A program made the translations under genes and the position numbers. DNA of 64,000 nt, taken from Paenibacillus sp. 37. Its GTDB lineage: Bacteria; Bacillota; Bacilli; Paenibacillales; Paenibacillaceae. Below are positions 51,573-61,596 of this stretch, in pieces; position 1 is the first letter of the stretch, and each line of letters starts with the position of its first letter. Location of the stretch: NCBI RefSeq assembly GCF_008386395.1, contig NZ_CP043761.1, positions 5,084,001 to 5,148,000 of the forward strand, in the 5' to 3' direction. The notes below the pieces were generated by a model. The model saw nothing but the letters and a program-made list of their open reading frames with translations, was not told the DNA's origin and did no database searches.

Positions 51573-51935
51573 ATGAAACAATACAATCTGGGCATTGAAG
51601 CGACGCTCGAAATTATAGGTGGCAAGTGGAAAGCCTTGATCATCTGTTTATTGATGTCCGGAGTCAAGAGAACAGGCGAATTAGAGCGCAGCATCCCCGG
51701 CATATCGCAAAAAGTGTTAATTCAACAATTGCGCGAGCTGGAGCGGGACGGCCTTGTCACCAGACATGTCTACCAGCAGATGCCTCCCAAGGTGGAATAC
51801 GGGCTTACAGAATATGGCGTTACCGCCAACACCATCGTGGATGTCATGTGTACTTGGGGAAGGGACAATATTGCTCTCAGACAGCAGCGGGGCGAAGATG
51901 TTGTATTGTTGGAGAACAACCAGCCCGAGTCTTGA
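51573..51935 (+). CDS. HxlR-family transcriptional regulator (YodB-like)
   Basis: A 120-residue winged-helix regulator with the HxlR core EIIGGKWKALIICLLMSGVKRTGELERSIPGISQKVLIQQLRELERDGLVTRHVYQQMPPKVEYGLTEYG. Cysteines occur near residues 24 and 89, but not at the N-terminal position of YodB, so the sensing chemistry is open. The ATG at 51573 is used; a GTG at 51561 is possible. It is divergent from the quinone reductase gene, whose expression it probably controls through the 41-base operator. Confidence 0.9.
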   Translation: MKQYNLGIEATLEIIGGKWKALIICLLMSGVKRTGELERSIPGISQKVLIQQLRELERDGLVTRHVYQQMPPKVEYGLTEYGVTANTIVDVMCTWGRDNIALRQQRGEDVVLLENNQPES

Positions 51936-51989
51936 TTTCACAGTTGCACATCCTCCATACATTAAGTAGGACATATGTCTCTTTTTCCA

Positions 51990-52003
51990 CGAAAACGTTT
52001 AAA
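51990..52003 (+). promoter_or_regulatory. Weak cre-like site before the GH81 gene
   Basis: CGAAAACGTTTAAA shares the AAACGTTT core with CcpA sites but departs from the consensus at the first and thirteenth positions. It is about 190 bases before the glucanase start. Confidence 0.3.
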
Positions 52004-52195
52004 AAACCTTTATATTCCAGACCAAATGATCGATATACAAAATGGGACACCTGAATATCCCTTGTTGAGCATTGGATTCACATCTCACAAATGCAACACG
52101 GGAGAACAGAATGATACATACGGTAGCGAGTAAGGGAAAAAGATAAGCTCTATCTGGTGAGATGGAAAGGGCTAACAAAGGAGAAGGAGAGTCAT

Positions 52196-55100
52196 ATGAA
52201 GGTACGAACGAGTCAAAGAGGAAAAACACGCAACATCTACATCAACTTGCTGTTATCTGTTCTGTTGTTGATTAGCAGCATCTCGCTGTGGCCGGTCTCA
52301 AAAGTGAACGCCGCAGATGAGGAACATCATCTGTTATCCCTGAACCGGCCTGTGTACAGTTCCTCATCTCTGGGGGGCAATACGGCAGACCATGTGGTTG
52401 ACGGCAACAAAAACACCCGCTGGGAAAGTATATGGCAGCAAGATCCGCAGTGGATCTATGTTGACTTAGGCGCGGTGGCCTCCATCTCGGGCATCTCTAT
52501 CCAGTGGGAAAATGCGTATGCTTCCGCCTTTGATCTGGAAGTATCCAACGACGAGGTCCATTGGCAGTCTGTTTACTCCACAACAAAGGGGCAAGGCGGC
52601 CTGAACGAGATTGAGGTCACAGCGGAGGCACGATATGTGCGTTTGTTCAGCCATCAAAGAGCACAGCAAGCCTATGGCATCTCTGTATACGAATTCAATG
52701 TATACGGGACGGGCGGAGCAAATCCACCTCCCAAACCAGCAGCCATGAACCTTGCACTTGGACAACCGGTTACCGCGTCTTCGGAAGAAATTGATGAGCC
52801 CAGCCGTTCAGCCGAGGATAAGGCCAAAATGGAAAAAGGGAATTACGAAGCCCGGAATGTAACGGATGGCAATCCCGATACACGCTGGTCTTCCATCTAC
52901 AAGGATCAGGAATGGATTGTTGTTGACCTTGGATTAAGCCGGGAAATCGGGAACGTATCCTTGCAATGGGAAAACGCTTTCGGACGTGCATACGATATTC
53001 AAGTATCCAATGATGCACAGCAATGGACTACATTGTACCGGGAACTGCACAGCGACGGTGGACGGGACGAAATTCCGGTATACGCCGAAGCACGGTATGT
53101 GAAATTGGCCGGACTTGGCAGAGGAACAACCAACGGATACTCCCTGTACGCCTTAGATGTCTACGAGTATATCGAAGGCGATGCCAAACCTGTGCATACC
53201 ATTCCGAATATCCCTGAACCGTCCTCGGTACAGGTGGGTTCCGGCAGTTACGCTGTAAATGACATCACGATGCTGCAGCCGAAGAACCCGAAAAATCGTA
53301 CATCTGATATTACGGCGCCTCTCCCTTCCAATGACTGGTGGCAGTCTATTCTTGTATCCGATCTGGGGGATGGCAACAGTCTGGTCACACTCCCGCTCAA
53401 AAGCAGATATACCAAACAAGGACTTCAACTTCTGAATCCCGGAGCTGGTTACGTTTCGGCTAATGGCGGTTCTATGGACGCTGACGGGGAACCGGATCTG
53501 ATCATGACCACCAGCAATATGAATCCGGCGGAGGTCAATACCAAGGTGGCGGGATACGGGGATTATTCTGCAACGATCATCATGAGTGATGATGACACGG
53601 CCAAAATGAACACCACGTTTGTGAAGGGTTCCCCTTTCCTGTACAACACCTTCGATAACCCGGATACCATTATTGTTCGTTCGCCCAACATCACACGTCT
53701 CTTCGATGATCAGAACCGTGAAATTGTTCTGAAGGATGGAGAATCGCTGACGGCCGATCATATCGGCGTTGAAATAACCAATCAGGACAGAGCGCCCAAG
53801 CCTCAGACCTTTACAAGAAATTACGGGATCTTTGCACCTGAAGGAACCGTATTTATGAAACTTGGCAATACGCTCAAGATCAAGCTGGGCCAGAGCGAAA
53901 ACTATCTGTCACTGGCTACCCTGTCGTCCGCGGCAGAGCTGCCTTATTATTACCAGCATGCCTACGCCTTTGTTACCGATACACAAGTGGACTACAAATA
54001 TAACGAGAGCACTTCACTGGTAACGACTAACTTCAACTCGGTAACCCAGACGAAACGGGCAGGCTTTTCCTCCGAGACACTCATGGCCTTGTTTCCGCAC
54101 CAATGGAAACTGGCGACTACTCCATTAACGGAGCTTGCTTACCCTTCCATTCGCGGCATGATGAAAGTAAGTGAAGGCAATACGTTTACGACACAGGATC
54201 GATTCTATGGCATTATTCCGCAGTTTGTAGAGCCGGATGATCCGACCTACTCGCGTGCACAATTAATCAGCTATCTGGATCAGCTTGACGCGGATACGGC
54301 AGGCAATCTGATGAGCGAGGATCCTTACTGGCAAGGGAAAAAGCTTCATCCGCTTGCGCTGGGTGTACTTATCAGCGACCAGATCGGAGATACGGTGCGA
54401 CGAGACCACTATCTGTCCCTGCTTCGAAACATTTTGACAGATTGGTATACTTATTCGCCGGATGAACCTTTGCACTCGTATTATTTTTATTATTCGGATG
54501 AATGGGGAACCATTTTCCCTTACGGTAGTGGATTTGGTGTTAATACCGGATTGACAGATCATCATTTTACCTACGGCTATTATGTTTTTGCATCGGCTGT
54601 GCTGGCCACATATGACCAGACATTCTTGCAAGATTACGGCGACATGGTTGACCTTCTGATTCGGGACTACGCCAATCCTTCACGGACAGATGATCAGTTT
54701 CCAAGGCTTCGCAATTTTGATGCGTACGCAGGCCACTCCTGGGCAGGTGGTTACGCCGATAATCGCAGCGGGAATAACCAGGAGGCGGCAGGTGAAGCCC
54801 TCTTTAGTTGGGTCGGCCAATATATGTGGGGTGAGGTGACAGGCAACAAAGCCTATCGCGACACCGGGATCTGGGGCTTCGTGACCGAAGAGAAGGCTGC
54901 CGAGCAATACTGGTTTAACTATGACGGGGATAACTGGCTGGAGGATTACCCACATGCTACGGTAGGTCATGTCTACGGCAGCGCCTACCTGTATGGAACG
55001 TACTTCTCGAATGAGGCCGAGCACATTTACGGTATTCACTGGCTGCCACCAGCGGAATGGATGACCTATTATGGACGTGATCCGCAGAATACTAAGGCTC

Positions 55101-57166
55101 TCTACAATGGTCTCATCAAGGATCTGGGCGGTCAGCAGGAACGCACATGGCAGCATATTATTTGGCCGTTCCAGTCCATTGGAGACCCGCAAGGTGCTCT
55201 AGCCAAATGGAATACGAGCGAGATGCAGCAAAATGAAGTCTTTAACGCGTACTGGTTCATGCACAGCATGGCTTCTACGGGAACACGCACGATGGATATA
55301 TGGGCAGATGATCCGGCAGCAACCGTGTATGAAAAAGACGGCGTCTATACAGCGCAAATCTGGAATCCGTCCGACACTGTCAAAACAGTGCATTTCTACA
55401 ATGCCAATGGCGCTTTGGGTTCGGCTACCGTTTATGCCAAAGCGCAAGTAAAGGTTAACCCGCTGGAACATTCCGTTGTTCAACAGCCGGATGCCTCTCA
55501 GGGTGTAGTCTATCTCGATCGGAGCCAATGGACCATTACGGCGTCCTCCAGTTCGGAGCCGGTAGAGCGCATGGTCGACGGTGATCTGACTACACGCTGG
55601 TCATCCGGACAGCTTCAGAAGCCCGGCGATTGGCTGCATATTGATCTGGGAAGCGAACAGTCTATGGATACGGTATTCATGAACTCCGGCAACAACGGCG
55701 GTGATTATGCTCACGGGTACGAAATCTACGTATCCAAAGATAACGAGAACTGGGGCCAGCCTATCGCAGAGAGCGCTGGAACATCTCCAAGTCTGTCCGT
55801 GGAATTAGGCATGCAAACCGCCCGTTATGTCAAGATTGTATTGACTTCCTCTGCGGACAGCTGGTGGTCGATCTCTGAACTCAAGCTTGCCCGTTTTGGC
55901 AAACTTGAAGCAACACCGGAGTTCCCACAGCCCATACCGCTTCCAGATCGCTCTTCATGGATCGTAACCGCCTCCTCTACTCAAGGAGCCGTTGTGACAG
56001 CCAATATGCTGGATGGAAGTTCAGATACCCTATGGACAAATGGGAGGAAACAAATCGAAGGACAATGGATTACCATTGACCTCGGCCAAAAGAGTTCTTT
56101 CGATGCCATAGAATTGGACCCGGGTCATGCGAAAGAAGACTATCCGAGACAGTATCGGATTTATGTCTCGGATGACGGTGAACACTGGGGCACGTCCATT
56201 GCAGGCGGCGAAGGCACGCCTGGACGCACGTCCATCACCTTCCCTGAACAGCAGGCACGTTATGTTAAGGTAGTGCAGACCGGGGATTCCGATCAATGGT
56301 GGTCGATCTCCGAGTTGTTTATTCATCATAATGGAACGGGCAAACAAAAACTTTTGCTGCCAGACGGCTGGTCCGTGATCACTTCCACTGGAGACGATGC
56401 ATCGGCTATAGTCGACGGCTCGGACCAAACACGCTGGACCTCCGGTCAGACTCAAACAGGCGGCGAATGGATTCAACTTGATCTGGGAACCTCGCAGTCA
56501 GTGAATCGGATTGTGCTGGACAGCGCGCACAGCCGGGAAGACTTTGCTCGCGGTTATGAAGTATATACCTCCCTGGATGGAGAGCATTGGGGAGATGCCC
56601 TGGCTTCGGGTGAAGGATCAGATTCGATGGTTTCTATCCCCTTTGCAACGCAAGAGGCACGTTATATTAAGGTCGTACAGACGGGTACTGCTTCTCATTG
56701 GTGGTCCGTGGCTGAATTCGAGGTCTATACCGCTGATCAGACACCATGGATATCCGGGGAACAGGATCATCTGCTACCTGCTGAACTGGATCGAACATCA
56801 TGGACAGCGACTGCCTCCACCTCTGAAGATGTTGCGGCGATGCTAGACGACGATCTGAACTCACGCTGGACCTCTTCATCTGGTCAACATGCCGATCAAT
56901 GGGTTCAGATTGATCTGGGAAGCAAGCAGAGCTTCAGTCGCTTGACCATGGATTCGGGCAGCAGCAGTAACGATTATGCTCGCAGTTTCCAGTTCTTCAC
57001 TTCTGATGATGGCGAGCACTGGAATGGGGTTACGGAAGCCCTGGGAACAGGACCTGCCATCTCACAAACGTTCTCTAAACAAACGGCGCGATACATCAAA
57101 ATTGCTTTGACCGCGGACACTCCCGAGTGGTGGTGGTCCATTGCCGAGTTAAAACTTTACCATTAA
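52196..57166 (+). CDS. Giant secreted GH81 endo-beta-1,3-glucanase with six discoidin domains
   Basis: A 1656-residue secreted protein. Signal peptide 1-40 (KVNAADEE cleavage region). Two N-terminal F5/8 type C domains (about 45-175 and 185-330), a GH81 catalytic region (about 340-1080), and four tandem F5/8 type C domains (about 1106-1232, 1250-1375, 1385-1513 and 1530-1656). GH81 landmarks are YYFYYSDEWGTIFPYGSGFGVNTGLTDHHFTYGYY, FDAYAGHSWAGG and GNNQEAAGEALFSW with the acidic catalytic pair. It cleaves beta-1,3-glucan such as laminarin, curdlan or fungal wall. AAGGAGAG precedes the ATG at 52196; a reading 13 codons longer is less likely. Discoidin domains would bind wall or substrate sugars. 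Confidence 0.93.
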   Translation: MKVRTSQRGKTRNIYINLLLSVLLLISSISLWPVSKVNAADEEHHLLSLNRPVYSSSSLGGNTADHVVDGNKNTRWESIWQQDPQWIYVDLGAVASISGISIQWENAYASAFDLEVSNDEVHWQSVYSTTKGQGGLNEIEVTAEARYVRLFSHQRAQQAYGISVYEFNVYGTGGANPPPKPAAMNLALGQPVTASSEEIDEPSRSAEDKAKMEKGNYEARNVTDGNPDTRWSSIYKDQEWIVVDLGLSREIGNVSLQWENAFGRAYDIQVSNDAQQWTTLYRELHSDGGRDEIPVYAEARYVKLAGLGRGTTNGYSLYALDVYEYIEGDAKPVHTIPNIPEPSSVQVGSGSYAVNDITMLQPKNPKNRTSDITAPLPSNDWWQSILVSDLGDGNSLVTLPLKSRYTKQGLQLLNPGAGYVSANGGSMDADGEPDLIMTTSNMNPAEVNTKVAGYGDYSATIIMSDDDTAKMNTTFVKGSPFLYNTFDNPDTIIVRSPNITRLFDDQNREIVLKDGESLTADHIGVEITNQDRAPKPQTFTRNYGIFAPEGTVFMKLGNTLKIKLGQSENYLSLATLSSAAELPYYYQHAYAFVTDTQVDYKYNESTSLVTTNFNSVTQTKRAGFSSETLMALFPHQWKLATTPLTELAYPSIRGMMKVSEGNTFTTQDRFYGIIPQFVEPDDPTYSRAQLISYLDQLDADTAGNLMSEDPYWQGKKLHPLALGVLISDQIGDTVRRDHYLSLLRNILTDWYTYSPDEPLHSYYFYYSDEWGTIFPYGSGFGVNTGLTDHHFTYGYYVFASAVLATYDQTFLQDYGDMVDLLIRDYANPSRTDDQFPRLRNFDAYAGHSWAGGYADNRSGNNQEAAGEALFSWVGQYMWGEVTGNKAYRDTGIWGFVTEEKAAEQYWFNYDGDNWLEDYPHATVGHVYGSAYLYGTYFSNEAEHIYGIHWLPPAEWMTYYGRDPQNTKALYNGLIKDLGGQQERTWQHIIWPFQSIGDPQGALAKWNTSEMQQNEVFNAYWFMHSMASTGTRTMDIWADDPAATVYEKDGVYTAQIWNPSDTVKTVHFYNANGALGSATVYAKAQVKVNPLEHSVVQQPDASQGVVYLDRSQWTITASSSSEPVERMVDGDLTTRWSSGQLQKPGDWLHIDLGSEQSMDTVFMNSGNNGGDYAHGYEIYVSKDNENWGQPIAESAGTSPSLSVELGMQTARYVKIVLTSSADSWWSISELKLARFGKLEATPEFPQPIPLPDRSSWIVTASSTQGAVVTANMLDGSSDTLWTNGRKQIEGQWITIDLGQKSSFDAIELDPGHAKEDYPRQYRIYVSDDGEHWGTSIAGGEGTPGRTSITFPEQQARYVKVVQTGDSDQWWSISELFIHHNGTGKQKLLLPDGWSVITSTGDDASAIVDGSDQTRWTSGQTQTGGEWIQLDLGTSQSVNRIVLDSAHSREDFARGYEVYTSLDGEHWGDALASGEGSDSMVSIPFATQEARYIKVVQTGTASHWWSVAEFEVYTADQTPWISGEQDHLLPAELDRTSWTATASTSEDVAAMLDDDLNSRWTSSSGQHADQWVQIDLGSKQSFSRLTMDSGSSSNDYARSFQFFTSDDGEHWNGVTEALGTGPAISQTFSKQTARYIKIALTADTPEWWWSIAELKLYH

Positions 57167-57186
57167 TGTCATCACGATCTGTTCAA

Positions 57187-57226
57187 CCACCTCTCTCCCG
57201 TTCTTGCGGGACAGAGGTGGTTTTTC
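57187..57226 (+). terminator. Terminator of the GH81 gene
   Basis: CCACCTCT-c-TCCCG and CGGGA-c-AGAGGTGG form a stem followed by TTTTTC. Confidence 0.85.
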
Positions 57227-57340
57227 TATGCCAAGGATGAAGCATACCTCATTCAAACTTCATGTTCCATACATCACCTCTGTAGTAAGATATAGATTAA
57301 TGTATATTCACTACATTCTAATCGATAAGGAGGGCTTCAT

Positions 57341-58060
57341 TTGAAAAATATAATTGTCTTCGGGGCGAGCAAAGGATTGGGTGACGCATTCGTTAGAGGC
57401 GTGCCACAGTCCGGTGATAAAGTCTGGGTGGTCTCCCGCAGCAAGCCGGAAAGTCTGAATGTGGAGGATGGCGTTCAGCGAATATGGATTCAGGCCGATC
57501 TTTCCGAACTTCAAGCCGCGGAGCATATTGCCAGCCAGCTTCAAGGCGAGACGTTGGATGTGCTTATTTATAACGTGGGGATCTGGGAGAAGGAAGGATT
57601 TGAAGAGCACTATACGTTTGATCGGGATGAACCCGCAGATATCAGTCAGCTAATTCATGTGAATGTGACCTCAACGATTGTATGTATACAGGCTTTACTG
57701 CCTCATCTTCGCCAGTCAGAGGCAGGCAAGATCATCCTGATCGGTTCAACAGCCGGTTTGAGCAATGCAGGCAACAGCCAGGTTTCATTTGTCGCCTCCA
57801 AATTTGCCATACGGGGTGTTACGGAAGCTTTAAGAGAGCATACGAGAGAGGACCGCATCGCGGTGACATGTATTAACCCGGGAGAACTGGCGGCAGAGAT
57901 TCCTTATGAAGACGGAATGGAACGTGCACTCGCCGAGTATGATGGGACCCGCATTCCCCTCCAGGATATGGTCGCCATCGTTCGATGTATCATCAGCTTG
58001 TCCAAAGCGGCCTGCGTGAAAGAGATCAACATACCCGCATTAACGGATACGAACACCTAG
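57341..58060 (+). CDS. SDR-family protein lacking the catalytic Tyr
   Basis: A 239-residue classical short-chain dehydrogenase with the NAD(P) motif GASKGLG (8-14) and GSTAG at the catalytic Ser. In the active-site motif the Tyr is replaced: SFVASK reads Phe150-x3-Lys154 where classical members have Tyr-x3-Lys. The usual NNAG is YNVG. The Phe is one base away (TTT versus TAT), so it could be a true loss, a shifted specificity or an error. Without the Tyr a normal dehydrogenase reaction is not expected. The start is the TTG at 57341, preceded by AAGGAGGG. It is not linked in operon form to its neighbours. Confidence 0.85.
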   Translation: MKNIIVFGASKGLGDAFVRGVPQSGDKVWVVSRSKPESLNVEDGVQRIWIQADLSELQAAEHIASQLQGETLDVLIYNVGIWEKEGFEEHYTFDRDEPADISQLIHVNVTSTIVCIQALLPHLRQSEAGKIILIGSTAGLSNAGNSQVSFVASKFAIRGVTEALREHTREDRIAVTCINPGELAAEIPYEDGMERALAEYDGTRIPLQDMVAIVRCIISLSKAACVKEINIPALTDTNT

Positions 58061-58139
58061 ATAGCAATGACATCTACACGCCTCAATCGGTCGGTTCACC
58101 TGAGTGCGCTCTGTATACACACGATGGACAGACGCCCGT

Positions 58140-59168
58140 TTACATTAATACATGCGATAAGTGCGCAATACCTATAGAATTCAGGCGTTCATGCTCAGGG
58201 ATATTTTCATATAACAAATTCGACTTTCCTGCCTTGGCCAGGTGATCACGCATAGCGGCAATCCGTCCTTTGTTCACATCAATATAACGAAAATCGATTT
58301 GGCGCAAGTGCTCCAGCTCGGTCAGTCCAGCAAAAGAATTGGCCTTGAGCGCCGTATTCATCTCTTTTAGTTCAATAGATTCCAAAGTGCCGGCTGTCCA
58401 TAGATGTTCGGTATCCCGCAACGATTTCATATAGTCCAGTTCGAGCTGTCTGAGGCAGGTCATCTGGGAAAAGTCGCATAACTGCTCCAACTTGGGCAAG
58501 GACAGATGCAGATATTCCAGCCCGCGCATCTGTTCGAGTCCCTGAATGCTTGTCAGTTTGCGAACAGAGCTGAGCTTCAACATCGAGATGGTCGACTCTG
58601 TCAATACATCCAATCCCCCTTTTAACTCACAGTGATCCAGGGATAGATACTGAAGCATGGGCAGTTCCGCCAATACATCAGCACTTTCGACCGTGCAGTT
58701 CAGAATGAGCGTATGCAGTTGGAGGCATGCCGCAATGGAAGCAAATCCGTTGAATTTGCCACGCAGTTCAAGAAAGGTCAATCGTTTGTAGTGTTTAATA
58801 AAATCGAGCCCAGTCGCCTTTGCAGGTGAATTCAATCTTAGAAACTGCAGTTGCTCCATCGCACCCAGTATCGTCAAATCCTGTGCCTGCGAAAGATCAA
58901 GCTGCAAGGCAGACACATGTTTCAACTGTGCCAGTCGCCCCAAAAATCCGGATGAATATACCCCTTTAGGGTCCGTATGTGATATATGTAGGATCAGATC
59001 CGGCCGGGCAAAGAATACTTTGACATCGAGCTCGGCAAGGTCCTCGTATGTATCCGCGTCAACGCGAAAATGAACCGTTGCTCTGCGACGCAACAGATGC
59101 ACCGCCTGGTGCATCTTTTCGGCATTCCATGGAACCCCCTGTATTGATGCATGCCATAACTCACTCAC
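58140..59168 (-). CDS. Leucine-rich-repeat protein, cytosolic
   Basis: A 342-residue protein without signal peptide. From about residue 85 it shows irregular leucine-rich repeats (LQLDLSQAQDLTILGAM, LQFLRLNSPAKATGLDF, LTFLELRGKFNGFASI, LQYLSLDHCELKGGLDV, LEYLHLSLPKLEQLCDF, LRQLELDYMKSLRDTEH). Such bacterial LRR proteins act as binding scaffolds; the partner is unknown. The GTG at 59168 is preferred because GGGGGA lies seven bases before it; the ATG at 59192, which extends the reading by eight codons, has a weaker site. It is convergent with the SDR gene and has no visible operon partner. Confidence 0.75.
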   Translation of the reverse strand: MSELWHASIQGVPWNAEKMHQAVHLLRRRATVHFRVDADTYEDLAELDVKVFFARPDLILHISHTDPKGVYSSGFLGRLAQLKHVSALQLDLSQAQDLTILGAMEQLQFLRLNSPAKATGLDFIKHYKRLTFLELRGKFNGFASIAACLQLHTLILNCTVESADVLAELPMLQYLSLDHCELKGGLDVLTESTISMLKLSSVRKLTSIQGLEQMRGLEYLHLSLPKLEQLCDFSQMTCLRQLELDYMKSLRDTEHLWTAGTLESIELKEMNTALKANSFAGLTELEHLRQIDFRYIDVNKGRIAAMRDHLAKAGKSNLLYENIPEHERLNSIGIAHLSHVLM

Positions 59169-59426
59169 AGATAATCCCCCTTTTCCACCCATAGTTCCAA
59201 GTCATTCCATTATAAACAAGATCGCCTGGATGAACCACCACCGATCCCCGTTTTTTCATTCCTTTCCTCTTTTTTCGTTTCTTCCCTTTCATCCTTCTCA
59301 TACTCATGCCTTTCCTTTAAGTTGCTTTCAGGATTATTCGACAGAAATCTACATAAAACTATAGATCATACCGACATATAACTTAGGCGTTTTGAGCTTT
59401 TTAATAATCATCTGGGGAGATGGAAT

Positions 59427-61502
59427 ATGTCGAACATGTTGAACAAGTGGGGGAAAACGGGAGCACGGACATCCAGTATGGCAAATACGTTGTCCATTGT
59501 GCTGCTCGTCATTATCGTAGTTGTCTTTGCCGTGCTGGGAACATTTATGTTTGCAAGCACACGAAACATTCTGGTGAAACAGCAGGAATCCATGCTCCAG
59601 ACCAAGACACAAGCCATTGTTAGTGAATTTGATGCACTATTCAAGGAAAAGGGCGCACTGGTCAAGCAAATGTCCACCAACACATTATTTCAGCAATACA
59701 TAGAAACAACAGCATCTGCTGCGGATGCGAAAAGTTCAACCTACGCTGCGGAAACACAGGCAACACTCGCCGCTATCGTTAAGGCAGAGCCTTCGTTTGC
59801 CGATGCCTGGGTCGCCGGTCTGGATGGAAAAGGATTTTGGATTCAAAATGATGGTGTCGTATCTGCACCGGACTTCGATATCCAGTCGCGTCCATACTAC
59901 AAGCCGGTTACCACCGCAGACGGACTTTATTTCTCCGATCCGTACATTGATATTGCAGCAGGCAATGTACTTATGGGTATCTTTTATCCGATCAAAGACG
60001 ACAACAACAACACGATCGGCTTTGCCGCAGCGGATATTGCATTTAAGGATATTCCGGCGATTATGGAGAGTTATTCCCTTGGAAGCACGGGCTATTCCAT
60101 GTTGCTGTCCAAGAGCGGGGAAATTCTGTACCATCCGGATCAAGAGAAGGTTTTGAAGGAGAACATCCTGGACAGTACGGGGGACATGGGGGACATCGGC
60201 AAGAAAATGCTTGCCGGTGAAAACGGCGTACAGCTTATGAACGACAATGGGGAACGTCGTTATATCGGCTACGCTACCAGCAAGGATACGGGATGGTCCG
60301 TTGGTCTGACCATATCCGAAGAAGAAGTTCTCGCAGAATTAAAAACGTTCACGTGGATTACGCTTGGCGGTTTTGCTGCAGCTACCCTTCTACTTGTGAT
60401 TATCTGTTACATTACCCTTCGCCGTCTGTTACGCTCCATACCACAGCTGCTGGCTAAGATTAAACAGATTGAACAAGGTGATCTGACTGTCCAACTGGAT
60501 ATCAAATCTAATAATGAAATTGGACAGATCGCTACAGGCTTGAATTCCATGGTACAGAAAATTCAGGTCATGCTGCAAATGGTCGGCAGCTCGGCGCAAA
60601 TCCTGAACCAGTCGTCGAATGATCTGCAAGCCATCTCCTCTCGAACAGCTGTGACCATGAATGACACATCAACAGCCATCAACGAGATTGCTAATGCAAC
60701 GAATTATCAGTCCATCGAAACGGAAAATATTTTACGAAAAACAGGCTCTTTATCCAGCCAAATCGATGAAATTGCTACCGATGCGCAGGCTATGGGATCG
60801 GTCGTGCAGACATCTGCTGATCAGAGCAGCCAAGGACTTGCGGTCGTGGAACAATTATCGAAATGGTCCGAGGAAAACCATCAGTCCACCCAAGCAATGT
60901 CCTCTATTATCCAGGAGATTGACCTGAGTCGGAATGAAATATCCAGTTTTGTGGATACAGTCAAACAGATTGCCTCTCAGACGAACCTGCTCGCACTGAA
61001 TGCCTCCATTGAAGCTGCACGTGCTGGCGAACATGGAAGAGGATTTGCCGTCGTTGCCGAAGAGGTCCGCAAACTTGCAGAACAGACGGCTCAGGCAACA
61101 GAGGAAATCAACAAAAAGGTGAATGTTATTGAAGAGAAAACAACCCTTTCGGTTGAACATACCATGCGCGGTATGAAGATTGCGGAGGAGAATGCCAAAT
61201 CCGTAGAAGATACCAAACATGTATTCTTCAGTATTAACAAAGACCTGAAAGATCTGCAGCAACGTATGATGCAGATTACCACTAATACCGCCAATGTACA
61301 CAAACACAAAGATGAGATATTCCAGGCACTGGAGATTATCTCCTCCACCACAGAGGAGAACTCGGCATCAACGGAAGAAGTAAGCGCCAGCACGCAAGAT
61401 CAGCTGGATAGTATCGAACAGGTAGCTGATCTGTCGAAACAGTTGAACCAGCTATCTGGCAAACTGCAAGACGAACTAAGCCAGTTTAAAGTAAAGTCAT
61501 GA
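59427..61502 (+). CDS. Methyl-accepting chemotaxis protein with double Cache sensor
   Basis: A 691-residue chemoreceptor. Transmembrane helix 1 spans about 22-43; an extracellular dCache-type sensor about 45-285 ([46 protein letters not shown]); helix 2 about 292-315; HAMP about 316-370; then a signalling coiled coil to the C-terminus. The highly conserved hairpin tip [21 protein letters not shown] lies near 518-540. Cache sensors of this kind often bind amino acids or other small ligands. GGGGAG precedes the ATG. A TAAA (59354) and CCGACATA (59371) upstream only loosely resemble a sigma-D promoter. Confidence 0.94.
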   Translation: MSNMLNKWGKTGARTSSMANTLSIVLLVIIVVVFAVLGTFMFASTRNILVKQQESMLQTKTQAIVSEFDALFKEKGALVKQMSTNTLFQQYIETTASAADAKSSTYAAETQATLAAIVKAEPSFADAWVAGLDGKGFWIQNDGVVSAPDFDIQSRPYYKPVTTADGLYFSDPYIDIAAGNVLMGIFYPIKDDNNNTIGFAAADIAFKDIPAIMESYSLGSTGYSMLLSKSGEILYHPDQEKVLKENILDSTGDMGDIGKKMLAGENGVQLMNDNGERRYIGYATSKDTGWSVGLTISEEEVLAELKTFTWITLGGFAAATLLLVIICYITLRRLLRSIPQLLAKIKQIEQGDLTVQLDIKSNNEIGQIATGLNSMVQKIQVMLQMVGSSAQILNQSSNDLQAISSRTAVTMNDTSTAINEIANATNYQSIETENILRKTGSLSSQIDEIATDAQAMGSVVQTSADQSSQGLAVVEQLSKWSEENHQSTQAMSSIIQEIDLSRNEISSFVDTVKQIASQTNLLALNASIEAARAGEHGRGFAVVAEEVRKLAEQTAQATEEINKKVNVIEEKTTLSVEHTMRGMKIAEENAKSVEDTKHVFFSINKDLKDLQQRMMQITTNTANVHKHKDEIFQALEIISSTTEENSASTEEVSASTQDQLDSIEQVADLSKQLNQLSGKLQDELSQFKVKS

Positions 61503-61596
61503 TCTGCAAGCTTTCACCCGCTCTTCTCTTTTAGTCGCTGTCCATTTATTATTAATGAATATGCGTACGAAGAGGATTGGAGGCTGAATCATCATC

